Below, one piece after another: positions 35,496 to 43,430 of a stretch of 64,000 nt of DNA. Each line of letters begins with the position of its first letter. Positions within the stretch are counted from its first letter, which is position 1. The notes under the pieces are model-generated. The model ran no database searches. It was not told the DNA's origin and saw only the letters and a program-made list of their open reading frames with translations. A program made the position numbers and the translations under genes. Source of the stretch: Sphingomonas sp. So64.6b. Lineage in GTDB: Bacteria; Pseudomonadota; Alphaproteobacteria; Sphingomonadales; Sphingomonadaceae. The DNA is taken from assembly GCF_014171475.1 (NCBI RefSeq), contig NZ_CP048817.1, forward strand, positions 3,658,001 to 3,722,000, read 5' to 3'.

Positions 35496-37073
35496 TCAGA
35501 ACGACAACCCCATCGCGGTGCGCACGCCAGACAGACCGCGCACCTTGGCGAGCAGCTCCTGCGTTACCGGTTCGTCGACCGACAGCAACAGGATCGCTTC
35601 GCCGCCGGCATTGCGCCGGCCGAGATGGAAAGTGCCGATATTGACCTCTGCCTCGCCGAGCAGCGAGCCGAGCCGGCCGATGAAACCGGGCGCATCCTCG
35701 TTGACGACATAAAGCATGTGGCCGGCAAGGTCGGCCTCGACCTTGATCCCGAACAGTTCGACCAGACGCGGCGCGGCGTCGCCGAACAAGGTGCCCGCGA
35801 CCGAACGGTCGCCGGCCTCGGTCTTCACCGTCACGCGAAGCAACGTATGGTAATCGCCTTCGCGGTCATGCCGCACTTCGCGCACGTCGATGCCGCGTTC
35901 CTTGGCAAGGAACGGCGCATTGACCATGTTGACCGTGTCGGTGTGCACGCGCATCAGGCCGGCGAGCACGGCGGAAGTGATCGGCTTCTGGTTGAGCGAT
36001 GCCGCCGCACCCTCGACTTCGATCGCGATCCCCGACAGCGCGCCATGCGCTAGCTGACCGATCAGCGAGCCGAGTTTCTCGGCCAGCGCCATATACGGCT
36101 TCAGCTTGGGCGCTTCCTCGGCCGACAGGCTCGGCACGTTAAGCGCGTTGGTGACGCCGCCCGACATGAGATAATCGGCCATCTGTTCGGCGACCTGGAT
36201 CGCGACATTGACCTGCGCTTCGTTGGTCGACGCACCGAGATGCGGCGTGGAGACGAAGTTGGGCGTGCCGAACAAAGGCGATTCCTTGGCCGGCTCAGTC
36301 ACGAACACGTCAAGCGCGGCGCCGCCGATATGGCCCGAATCGAGCCCGGCCTTGAGCGCCGCCTCATCGATCAGCCCGCCGCGCGCGCAGTTGATGATGC
36401 GTACGCCCGGCTTGGTTTTGGCGAGATTTTCCGCCGACAATATGTTGCGCGTCTGATCGGTCAGCGGCGTGTGCAGCGTGATGAAATCGGCGCGCGCGAG
36501 CAATTCGTCGAGCGTGACCTTCTCCACGCCCATCTCGATCGCGCGCTCCGGGGTCAGGAAAGGATCGAACGCCACCACCTTCATGCGCAGGCCGCGCGCG
36601 CGGTCGGCGACGATCGAGCCGATATTGCCGGCGCCGATCAGGCCGAGCGTCTTCGACGTGAGCTCGACGCCCATGAAGCGGTTCTTCTCCCACTTGCCCG
36701 CCTGGGTCGAAGCATCGGCCTCGGGCAGCTGGCGCGCGAGCGCGAACATCAGCGCGATGGCATGTTCGGCGGTGGTGATCGAATTGCCGAACGGCGTGTT
36801 CATCACCACCACGCCCTGTGCCGACGCGGACGGGATATCGACATTGTCGACGCCGATTCCGGCGCGGCCGATGACCTTCAAATTCTTCGCCGCGGCGAGG
36901 ATCGCCTTGGTCACCTTGGTCGAACTGCGGATCGCGAGCCCGTCATAATTGCCGATGATCGCGATCAGTTCTTCGGGGGTCTTGCCGGTGATCTCATCGA
37001 CCTCGACGCCGCGTTCGCGGAAGATCTGCGCGGCTTTGGGATCCATCTGGTCGGAGATGAGGACTTTAGGCAT
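35496..37073 (-). CDS. serA: D-3-phosphoglycerate dehydrogenase
   Basis: 525 residues, the long form with two C-terminal regulatory domains. It oxidises 3-phosphoglycerate in the first step of serine synthesis. Signatures: IGRAGIGVDNVDIPSASAQG, NAD loop LGLIGAGNIGSIVADRARGL near residue 143, DFITLHTPLTDQTRNIL, and GGAALDVFVTEPA. An intervening domain follows residue ~320 and an ACT domain lies at the end (YVVNEDAPGFIGRLGSLLGE). AAGGAAAT precedes the ATG. It lies downstream of serC, separated by an inverted repeat pair, and upstream of DUF559-hisZ-purA. Confidence 0.97.
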   Translation of the reverse strand: MPKVLISDQMDPKAAQIFRERGVEVDEITGKTPEELIAIIGNYDGLAIRSSTKVTKAILAAAKNLKVIGRAGIGVDNVDIPSASAQGVVVMNTPFGNSITTAEHAIALMFALARQLPEADASTQAGKWEKNRFMGVELTSKTLGLIGAGNIGSIVADRARGLRMKVVAFDPFLTPERAIEMGVEKVTLDELLARADFITLHTPLTDQTRNILSAENLAKTKPGVRIINCARGGLIDEAALKAGLDSGHIGGAALDVFVTEPAKESPLFGTPNFVSTPHLGASTNEAQVNVAIQVAEQMADYLMSGGVTNALNVPSLSAEEAPKLKPYMALAEKLGSLIGQLAHGALSGIAIEVEGAAASLNQKPITSAVLAGLMRVHTDTVNMVNAPFLAKERGIDVREVRHDREGDYHTLLRVTVKTEAGDRSVAGTLFGDAAPRLVELFGIKVEADLAGHMLYVVNEDAPGFIGRLGSLLGEAEVNIGTFHLGRRNAGGEAILLLSVDEPVTQELLAKVRGLSGVRTAMGLSF

Positions 37074-37093
37074 GGGAATTTCCTTATTCTATC

Positions 37094-37218
37094 GCCCTCG
37101 CCCCTCCGGGGAGAGGGCAGACGAGCGGATGCGAAGTCGGGAGAGGGGCAGTGGGAAGCGGCAGCCTTTATGACTGCCCCTCTCCCAACCCTCTCCCCGG
37201 AGGCGAGAGGGCTTTAAG
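37094..37218. repeat. Inverted repeat pair of the DUF559-cassette family, without a gene
   Basis: Left unit 37094-37152 and right unit 37173-37218 are inverted copies of the repeats that flank the DUF559 gene at 35062-35448, ending inward in the same GGGGCAGT, with only 20 bases between. The right unit overlaps the serC stop codon TAA. The left unit is a longer subtype with an extra ~20 bases. The pair lies between serC and serA and looks like an empty form of the cassette. serA here has its own Shine-Dalgarno. Confidence 0.88.
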
Positions 37219-38380
37219 AAGCCTTGACCGAGGCGTAGGCCCAGTCGAGCCATGGGCCGAGCGCGACGATATCCGCCGTATCGACCGTCGCGCCGCACCA
37301 GATGCGCAGGCCCGGCGGGGCATCGCGATAACCGGCGATATCATACGCCGCGCCGGCCTTTTCGAGCAGCCCGGCGAACGACTTGATCATCGCCTCGTCG
37401 GCGCCTTCGACGGTCAGGCAGACGCTGGTCTTCGACCGCGATGCGGGATCGGCGGCGAGGTGCCCGAGCCAGGAGCGCTCGCTGACGAGTCGGTCGAGCG
37501 CCGCCGCATTGGCATCGCTGCGCGCGATCAGCCCGTCGGCGCCGCCGACCGACTTCGCCCATTCGAGCGCCGAAATGGCGTCCTCGACCGCAAGCATCGA
37601 CGGCGTATTGATCGTCTCGCCCTTGAACACGCCTTCGGCCAGCTTGCCCTTCGAGACGAGGCGGAAGACCTTGGGCAGCGGCCATTTCGGCGTGTAATTT
37701 TCGAGCCGTTCGACCGCACGGGGGCCGAGGATCAGGACGCCGTGTCCGCCTTCGCCGCCAAGCACCTTCTGCCAGGAGAAGGTCGCGACATCGATCTTGT
37801 CCCACGGAATGTCATAAGCGAACACCGCGCTGGTCGCGTCGGCGAAACTCAGGCCGGTGCGGTCATCGGCGATCCACTCGCCATTCGGCACGCGCACGCC
37901 CGATGTGGTGCCGTTCCAGGTGAACAGCACATCGCTCGACCAGTCGATTTGGGTCAGATCGGGGAGCTGGCCATAATCGGCGCGGACCACCGTCGGGTCG
38001 AGTCCAAGCTGCTTGACCGCATCGGTCACCCAGCCTTCGCCGAAGCTTTCCCAGGCGAGCGCGGTGACCGGCTTGGCGCCCAGCATGGTCCACATCGCCA
38101 TTTCGAACGCGCCGGTGTCGGAACCGGGAACGATGCCGATGCGGTGCGTGTCGGGGAGCCGAAGCAGTTCGCGCATCAGGTCGATGCAATATTGCAGCCG
38201 GGTCTTGCCGATCTTCGAGCGATGCGAGCGCCCAAGCGATTCGGTGGCGAGATTCGCGGCGGCCCAGCCGGGAGGCTTGGCGCAGGGACCGGAGGAAAAA
38301 TAGGGACGCGCAGGGAGAACAGCGGGCTGTTCGAGTTGCACAGGCAGAGCCTGCGCGGGAGGCGCAGATAGTTCAGTCAT
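37214..38380 (-). CDS. serC: Phosphoserine transaminase
   Basis: 388 residues from the ATG at 38380, which has AAGGAGA upstream. It transaminates 3-phosphohydroxypyruvate with glutamate, using PLP. Features of the alphaproteobacterial SerC type: RPYFSSGPCAKPPGWAAANL near residue 25, GSDTGAFEMAMWTMLGAKPV, FTWNGTTSGVRVPNGEWI, and the PLP Lys in FSWQKVLGGEGGHG. The frame extends upstream through palindromic repeats and is not coding there. It heads the serC-serA-hisZ-purA run and has a structured 5' leader. Confidence 0.95.
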   Translation of the reverse strand: MTELSAPPAQALPVQLEQPAVLPARPYFSSGPCAKPPGWAAANLATESLGRSHRSKIGKTRLQYCIDLMRELLRLPDTHRIGIVPGSDTGAFEMAMWTMLGAKPVTALAWESFGEGWVTDAVKQLGLDPTVVRADYGQLPDLTQIDWSSDVLFTWNGTTSGVRVPNGEWIADDRTGLSFADATSAVFAYDIPWDKIDVATFSWQKVLGGEGGHGVLILGPRAVERLENYTPKWPLPKVFRLVSKGKLAEGVFKGETINTPSMLAVEDAISALEWAKSVGGADGLIARSDANAAALDRLVSERSWLGHLAADPASRSKTSVCLTVEGADEAMIKSFAGLLEKAGAAYDIAGYRDAPPGLRIWCGATVDTADIVALGPWLDWAYASVKAS

Positions 38381-38441
38381 GTAGTCTCTCCTTACAGAGA
38401 GCACGCGCGGCGTTGGGACCGCGTGGCCCGTCGACGGCCCT
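38381..38441 (-). ncRNA. Putative structured serC leader
   Basis: Just upstream of serC the transcript can form a hairpin CTCTC-TGTAAG-GAGAG that covers part of the Shine-Dalgarno AGGAG (38386-38401), preceded by a stem CACGCG/CGCGTG (38402-38407 with 38420-38425). A serC leader RNA motif is known from other alphaproteobacteria and has a similar placement; I cannot confirm that this sequence matches its consensus. Confidence 0.4.
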
Positions 38442-38464
38442 AGCGATATGGCGTCGCGTGTCAA

Positions 38465-38535
38465 TCGACCTTTGGTCGAGCCCAAGCTTCGATCGACCTT
38501 TGGTCGAACCCAAGCTTCGATCGACCTTTGGTCGA
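38465..38535. repeat. Three 28-bp-spaced copies of a 15-bp palindrome
   Basis: TCGACCTTTGGTCGA occurs at 38465-38479, 38493-38507 and 38521-38535, with nearly identical 13-base spacers containing CCCAAGCTTCGA. Each copy is a 6-bp inverted repeat around TTT. The array lies between the divergent serC and extensin-like genes, where it could be an operator array or a tandem duplication. Confidence 0.8.
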
Positions 38536-38598
38536 ACAATGCCGTCCGTCGGGCGCTGCGTTCTGGCGGCGTTCAGCAAGCCACGCTATCGCGGCCGG

Positions 38599-39267
38599 GT
38601 GAAACGCGCGTTACTCCTCATTTTGCCGCTGCTTCTTTCAGGCTGCCTGTTCGGTGGTGGTGACGATGATCGCCCGCCGCCGCGTCGCGCCGGATCGCGG
38701 CCGGCCACGCTGAACATGCCGACCTCAAGCGAAACCAGGGCATGTTATGCCGATCTGGCACGCGACAATATTCAGTACAGCCCCCTGCCGGACCACGATT
38801 TCGGTGGCGGCTGCAAGGTGGTCGGTGCGGTCCAGTTGATCGATATCGGCCTGCCCGTCACCAATTTGAAGGCGATGCGCTGCGGCCTCGCCCGCGCTTT
38901 TACCGGCTGGGCGCGTAACGGCGTCGCGCCCGCCGCGCGGCAGATACTCGGCAGCGATCTGGTACGGATCGAGACTTTCGGCACCTATGTCTGCCGCAAT
39001 ATCGTCGGCAGTGCGGGCAACAGCGGCAAGCTGTCCGGGCACGGTATCGCCAATGCGGTGGATATTTCCGCCTTCATCCTCAGCGACGGCCGCCGCATCA
39101 GCATCGAACAGGGCTGGCGATCGAACGATCGCGACGTGAAGACCTTCCTGCGCACGATCCAGACCTCGGCATGCAAGCGCTTCGGCACGGTGCTCAGCCC
39201 GGATTATAATGCCGTGCATTACAACCACCTGCACCTCGAGGCCGATAAGGCCAAATTTTGTCGTTGA
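38599..39267 (+). CDS. Extensin-family lipoprotein
   Basis: 222 residues from the GTG at 38599, which gives a classic lipoprotein signal (VKRALLLILPLLLSGC). An ATG at 38539 would give a 20-residue longer N-terminus. The mature part has the extensin-like C-terminal domain: DHDFGGGCKVVGAVQLIDIG, AFTGWARNGV, SGHGIANAVDISAFILSDGR, and HYNHLHLEADKAKFCR. The His and Asp pattern resembles D,D-peptidase-like folds, so a cell-wall role is plausible. Several conserved Cys can form disulfides. A hairpin follows the stop. Confidence 0.85.
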   Translation: MKRALLLILPLLLSGCLFGGGDDDRPPPRRAGSRPATLNMPTSSETRACYADLARDNIQYSPLPDHDFGGGCKVVGAVQLIDIGLPVTNLKAMRCGLARAFTGWARNGVAPAARQILGSDLVRIETFGTYVCRNIVGSAGNSGKLSGHGIANAVDISAFILSDGRRISIEQGWRSNDRDVKTFLRTIQTSACKRFGTVLSPDYNAVHYNHLHLEADKAKFCR

Positions 39268-39300
39268 GTTTGAAATCCGCGAAAGAGCGAATTTCAAAAC
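39268..39300 (+). terminator. Hairpin directly after the extensin-like gene
   Basis: Arms GTTTGAAATCCGC and GCGAATTTCAAAAC pair with a 6-base loop. A second perfect hairpin, GCGCTTT-GCTCT-AAAGCGC (39325-39343), follows it and ends 4 bases before the next ATG. The first is a likely terminator; the second could affect translation of the LOG-family gene. Confidence 0.5.
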
Positions 39301-39347
39301 AAATACGCCCGCTTCAAACGCCTGGCGCTTTGCTCTAAAGCGCTTGG

Positions 39348-40232
39348 ATGAGTGATACACATGTTCCGTCGCGGGTCTTTCCGCGCGCCCGCCAGGATGC
39401 CGAAACCGCCAAGACCGGCATCAGCACCCCCCAGACCGAGAACCCGGCCTATAAGCTCGCCTTTCAGGATATGGATTTCCTGTTGCGCGAGGATCTCCGC
39501 CCGGTCCGTTTCCAGCTCGAGCTGCTCAAGACGCAATTGGTGCTCGACGAAGCCAATATCGCCTCGACCTTCGTCTTTTACGGATCGGCGCGAATCCCCG
39601 AACCGGCCAAGGCGCAGGCGCTGCGTGAACTGGCGCAAGGCGAAGAGGCGATCCGCATCGCCGACAGCCTGATCGCCAAGTCGAAATATTACGAGGTGGC
39701 GCGCGAACTCGCCCGGATGGTCAGCCAGTTCCCGCGCGATACCGAAGGCAAACGCCATTTCGTCGTCTGCTCCGGCGGCGGCCCGTCGATCATGGAAGCG
39801 GCCAATCGCGGTGCTGCCGATGTCGGCCAGGAATCGATCGGCCTCAATATCGTGCTGCCGCACGAACAGGCGCCCAACCCCTATGTGACGCCGTCCTTAA
39901 GCGTTCAATTCCACTATTTCGCGCTGCGCAAGATGCATTTCCTGCTCCACGCCCGCGCGCTTGCCGCGTTTCCCGGCGGGTTCGGCACGTTCGACGAATT
40001 GTTCGAATTGCTGACCTTGATCCAGACCGGCAAGATCGCACCGATCCCGGTGCTGCTCTATGGCCGCGACTTCTGGACCAAAGTGGTCAATTTCGAGGCG
40101 CTGGTCGAGGAAGGCGTGGTGTCGGCGCGCGACCTGCACATCTTCAAGATCGTCGAGACGGCCGAGGAAGGCTGGCAGGTCGTACGCGACTTCTACCGCG
40201 AACGTCCCGAGAGCGGCGTGGTATTGGAATAG
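39348..40232 (+). CDS. LOG family protein (TIGR00730-like nucleotide 5'-monophosphate phosphoribohydrolase)
   Basis: 294 residues. Rossmann-fold core with FVFYGSARIPEPAKAQ near residue 64, VCSGGGPSIMEAANRGA near 142, and the signature PGGFGTFDELFE near 208, which marks the LOG (lysine decarboxylase-like) family. These enzymes split nucleoside 5'-monophosphates to base and ribose phosphate; some make cytokinins. The N-terminal ~60 residues are an extension seen in the long proteobacterial form. It is monocistronic and convergent with the cytochrome gene across a repeat pair. Confidence 0.88.
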   Translation: MSDTHVPSRVFPRARQDAETAKTGISTPQTENPAYKLAFQDMDFLLREDLRPVRFQLELLKTQLVLDEANIASTFVFYGSARIPEPAKAQALRELAQGEEAIRIADSLIAKSKYYEVARELARMVSQFPRDTEGKRHFVVCSGGGPSIMEAANRGAADVGQESIGLNIVLPHEQAPNPYVTPSLSVQFHYFALRKMHFLLHARALAAFPGGFGTFDELFELLTLIQTGKIAPIPVLLYGRDFWTKVVNFEALVEEGVVSARDLHIFKIVETAEEGWQVVRDFYRERPESGVVLE

Positions 40233-40262
40233 CCTCGGCAAAGCGCGCTCGGTCAAATAAAG

Positions 40263-40372
40263 CCGCTTCCCCGGCGAAAGCCGGGGCCCAGTCGAGAAAC
40301 AGACGGTAACGGCTGCAGCGTTCCGTTATTTTGGCCATTGCGACTGGACCCAGGCCTTCGCCGGGGAAGCGG
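40263..40372. repeat. Inverted repeat pair between convergent genes
   Basis: Arms 40263-40294 and 40341-40372 are reverse complements at 29 of 32 positions, sharing the CTTCCCCGGCGAA core. Each arm carries a self-complementary centre. This is another REP doublet, of a family distinct from the DUF559-associated one. Confidence 0.88.
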
Positions 40373-40396
40373 GTTCTTTAGGCGCCCGCTATCCGA

Positions 40397-41059
40397 TCAA
40401 TGCGCGTTTGCAGCTGGATCAACCGACGGCGCACCGGGAGCCAGCGTCGCCTTGTTCGCCAGGTCCTCGGTGGGGTCGGGCGCCTTGGCGCCGGGCGTCG
40501 CGGGGGTTGCCGGAGCGGCAGCCGTTGCCGCCGCCGGCGCTGCCGGCAGCGGCAGGTTCGAACCCTGCTGATTGAGATAGGCGATCACATTCGCCCGGTC
40601 CTGTGCATTGCCCAGACCGGCAAAGGTCATCTTGGTGCCATTGGCGAACTTGCGCGGGCTGGTCAGCCACGCGTTCATTTCGTCAAAGCCCCATTTGCCG
40701 CCATGCGATTTGAGCGCGTCGGAGAAAGCGAAGCCCGCCTTACCCTCGGCAATGCCTTCACCGAGCGTTCCGTACAGATTCGGGCCGATACCGTTGGCGC
40801 CGCCCTGAGCGATCGTGTGGCACGCCGTGCACTTCTTGAACACGTCGGCGCCCTTGGCCGGATCGGCGGTCGCAAGCAGCGTCGCGATCGGCACTTCCGC
40901 CGCACCGCCGCCGCCCGCGGCCTCCGCGCCCTCGATCGGATAACCCGGCTTTTCGGGTGCTTCGGCGTGGTACACCATGCCGCCGACGATCGACAGCCCC
41001 AGCGCCGCGCCGCAAGCCGCCAGCACCCAGCCCGCGATCGTGTTCGTCCTGTTGTCCAT
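40397..41059 (-). CDS. Membrane-anchored class I cytochrome c
   Basis: 220 residues from the ATG at 41059. One N-terminal anchor (WVLAACGAALGLSIVGGMVY), then a c-type domain with the haem motif CTACH in KKCTACHTIAQGG and the axial Met in GTKMTFAG. After the domain comes an Ala/Pro-rich tail of ~55 residues (AAPATPATPGAKAPDPTED). The layout matches the cytochrome c552/CycM type that carries electrons from the bc1 complex to terminal oxidases in alphaproteobacteria. It is divergent from pheA. Confidence 0.92.
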   Translation of the reverse strand: MDNRTNTIAGWVLAACGAALGLSIVGGMVYHAEAPEKPGYPIEGAEAAGGGGAAEVPIATLLATADPAKGADVFKKCTACHTIAQGGANGIGPNLYGTLGEGIAEGKAGFAFSDALKSHGGKWGFDEMNAWLTSPRKFANGTKMTFAGLGNAQDRANVIAYLNQQGSNLPLPAAPAAATAAAPATPATPGAKAPDPTEDLANKATLAPGAPSVDPAANAH

Positions 41060-41156
41060 TATGCCGTCTTGCCCCTGTCTTGTCATAGGCCGGAAAGTTG
41101 GCTTCCTTTAGATTCGCGTTGCCGACACCGCAAGCGGCGCTTAAGCGCGCGGCCTC

Positions 41157-42047
41157 ATGGAAAATTTCGCTGCTCCCGCCCGCCCGATCGTGGCGATGAT
41201 GACCGAGGCCGCCGCCGCCGCCCCCGAGCGCGCGGTCGCCTTTCAGGGCGCGCCTGGCGCGAATTCGCATGTCGCGGCGATGGAAGCCTTTCCCGACGGC
41301 CTGCCCTTGCCCTGTTTCGATTTCGCCGACGCGATCGACGCGGTGCGTGATGGCCGCGCCGATTGCGCGATCATCCCGATCGAGAATTCACTGCACGGCC
41401 GCGTCGCCGACATGCATTTTCTGCTGCCCGAATCGGGGCTGGTGATCACCGGCGAGCATTTCCTCGGCATCAAGCACGCGCTGATGGGTGTCGGCACGCG
41501 CGACGAAGTGCGCGAGGCGATGAGCCATCCCCAGGCGCTCGGTCAATGCCGTCACTGGCTGCGCGAGCAAGGTATCTCGGCGATCGCCTATCCCGATACC
41601 GCGGGGGCGGCGGCGGTGGTCGCTGAATTGAACGATCCCAAGGTGGCGGCGCTCGCCCCGCCGGGCGCGGCGGCGATCTATGGCCTCAACCTGCTCGCCG
41701 AGAATCTGGCCGATGCCGATCACAATACGACGCGTTTCGTCGTACTCGCGCGTGCCGGGCATGAGGCGATCGGCGACGGACCGTGGATGACGACGCTGAT
41801 CTTCGAAGTCCGCAACGTGCCCGCCGCGCTCTACAAGGCGATGGGCGGCTTCGCGACCAATGGCGTCAACATGACCAAGCTGGAAAGCTATCAGCGCGGC
41901 GGCAGCTTCGCGGCGACGGAGTTCTATGCCGATATCGAGGGCAGGCCCGGCGACCCGGGCCTCGACCGCGCGTTGGAGGAACTGGGTTTCCATACCAAAT
42001 GGGTGCGGCTGTTGGGCACGTACCGGCAGGCACGGACGCGGGGGTAA
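41157..42047 (+). CDS. pheA: Prephenate dehydratase
   Basis: 296 residues. It converts prephenate to phenylpyruvate for phenylalanine synthesis. The catalytic domain starts at RAVAFQGAPGANSHVAAME; PIENSLHGRVADMHFLL and the catalytic-type DHNTTRFVVLAR are plain. An ACT regulatory domain follows (TTLIFEVRNVPAALYKAMGG, then NMTKLESYQ), consistent with feedback by phenylalanine. There is no chorismate mutase domain. The first 24 residues are Ala-rich; an internal ATG (MMTEAA) is an alternative start. Confidence 0.95.
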   Translation: MENFAAPARPIVAMMTEAAAAAPERAVAFQGAPGANSHVAAMEAFPDGLPLPCFDFADAIDAVRDGRADCAIIPIENSLHGRVADMHFLLPESGLVITGEHFLGIKHALMGVGTRDEVREAMSHPQALGQCRHWLREQGISAIAYPDTAGAAAVVAELNDPKVAALAPPGAAAIYGLNLLAENLADADHNTTRFVVLARAGHEAIGDGPWMTTLIFEVRNVPAALYKAMGGFATNGVNMTKLESYQRGGSFAATEFYADIEGRPGDPGLDRALEELGFHTKWVRLLGTYRQARTRG

Positions 42048-42106
42048 GATCGCGTCTTAGACGGGTCCGTAGTTAGGCCTTAGCAAAATTTTGACCCTTT
42101 CTGCGC

Positions 42107-42550
42107 ATGTTCCGGCGCATGAAACGAGCGACATTGAGTGAAGCGGCCTGGCTCGGCGGTTTCGTGGGGCTATGGGCATCTGAAGCTGCTATTTTCTGTT
42201 TCGTCGAAACCGACGCGTCTTTGGCGGTCAGGTATCTGCTCGCAACGTCGCCGGCCTGGCTCGCGGCAATATTCTTCAACCTGATCAGATTATATCGAAC
42301 ATCTGTTCGGCCGCCGCAACTCGACCCGTCGAAATTCGCGCGAGGAGCATGCGTCACTGCGCTCGTGCTAGCCGTCGCCTTGGCATTTTCCCAAAGCGTC
42401 GGGTCGAACGATCCGCGACATGCGCCGCTCTGGGCATTCTCTCTTCTCCTGTTCAGCCTGGGAAGCGCAGCCGTCCTGGGATCGATAACGACGCTGGCTC
42501 AGCACGGATTATGCCGCGTCCTGCGAAGCGACGCCGACAACCACCCGTAA
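42107..42550 (+). CDS. Hypothetical membrane protein
   Basis: 147 residues with about four predicted membrane segments (WLGGFVGLWASEAAIFCF, YLLATSPAWLAAIFFNLI, VTALVLAVALAF, FSLLLFSLGSAAVLGSI). No family is recognised. Base composition is visibly less GC-rich than pheA and nudC, a possible sign of transfer. It lies just after pheA and convergent to nudC. The start could be 42107 or the ATG at 42119. Confidence 0.6.
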   Translation: MFRRMKRATLSEAAWLGGFVGLWASEAAIFCFVETDASLAVRYLLATSPAWLAAIFFNLIRLYRTSVRPPQLDPSKFARGACVTALVLAVALAFSQSVGSNDPRHAPLWAFSLLLFSLGSAAVLGSITTLAQHGLCRVLRSDADNHP

Positions 42551-42566
42551 TCGGACAGAGGGCTGG

Positions 42567-43430
42567 CTACCCCGCCGCCCAGGCCGTCAGCAGTGTGTGT
42601 GCGATCGCATAGGGCGGCGGCGCCAGGAACGAGCCTTCGCCGCCCGCCAGCACGCGACGCACTTCCTCACGCGAAACCCAGATCGCGTCTTCCAGCTCGT
42701 TGGTGTCGAGCGTGATCGCATCATGCTCCGCCATGCCGACACAGGCGATCATCAGCGACGACGGGAACGGCCAGGGCTGGCTGGCGATGTAACGCACATC
42801 GGTCACGCGCACGCCGGCTTCCTCCATGATCTCGCGCGCGACCGCCTCCTCGATCGATTCACCGGGTTCCAGGAACCCCGCCAGCGCCGAATAGCGCCCA
42901 GCCGGCCAAGCCGGCTGGCGTCCGAGCAGTGCGCGGCCGTCATGCTCGGCGATCATGATCACCACCGGGTCGACGCGCGGGAAATGTTCGGCGTGACAAT
43001 TCGGGCAGTTGCGTCCCCAGCCGGCGCGGAACATCGCCGTCTGCGTCCCGCAATTGGCGCAGAATTGATGTCGGCTGTGCCAGTCGAGCACGCTACGCGC
43101 CGCGGCATAGGTTGCCGCTTCGCCCGGCGCGAATTGATCGAGCAACCCGAACAGCCGCATCGATCGGGCGGTCGGCGCCCGCATGCCGGGGGTGAACGCG
43201 GCGAAATACGGCTTGTCGCCGTCAAGCCCGAGCAGCACCAGTTCGGCATCCTCGGGCGCCTCGGCCAGGCTGGTCCAGCCGAGCCGCCCGGCATCGTCGA
43301 GCTCGGGTTCGAAATTCTCCAGCTTGAGCAATTTCGCACGCCAGTCGCCGGTCGCCGCCGCAAAGGCTTGCGTGTCGTGGCGCAGGCGGTCGGCACGGTC
43401 GAGCGTGCCGCCAGTAAATCCGGGAATCAC
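42567..43430 (-). CDS. nudC: NAD(+) diphosphatase (NADH pyrophosphatase, RNA de-NADding enzyme)
   Basis: 287 residues. It has the NudC-type zinc ribbon (HQFCANCGTQTAMF and RNCPNCHAEHFPRVDP) near residue 130, then the Nudix box GFLEPGESIEEAVAREIMEE and the NudC signature SQPWPFPSSLMI. It hydrolyses NAD(H) and removes NAD caps from RNA. Its start overlaps the stop of the upstream serine hydrolase gene by 4 bases. It is the last gene of a mutY-hydrolase-nudC operon. Confidence 0.95.
   Translation of the reverse strand: MIPGFTGGTLDRADRLRHDTQAFAAATGDWRAKLLKLENFEPELDDAGRLGWTSLAEAPEDAELVLLGLDGDKPYFAAFTPGMRAPTARSMRLFGLLDQFAPGEAATYAAARSVLDWHSRHQFCANCGTQTAMFRAGWGRNCPNCHAEHFPRVDPVVIMIAEHDGRALLGRQPAWPAGRYSALAGFLEPGESIEEAVAREIMEEAGVRVTDVRYIASQPWPFPSSLMIACVGMAEHDAITLDTNELEDAIWVSREEVRRVLAGGEGSFLAPPPYAIAHTLLTAWAAG

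Noticed and set aside
38465..38535. Possible short CRISPR array
   Set aside because: Only three repeat copies, spacers of 13 bases that are nearly identical to each other, and no cas genes.
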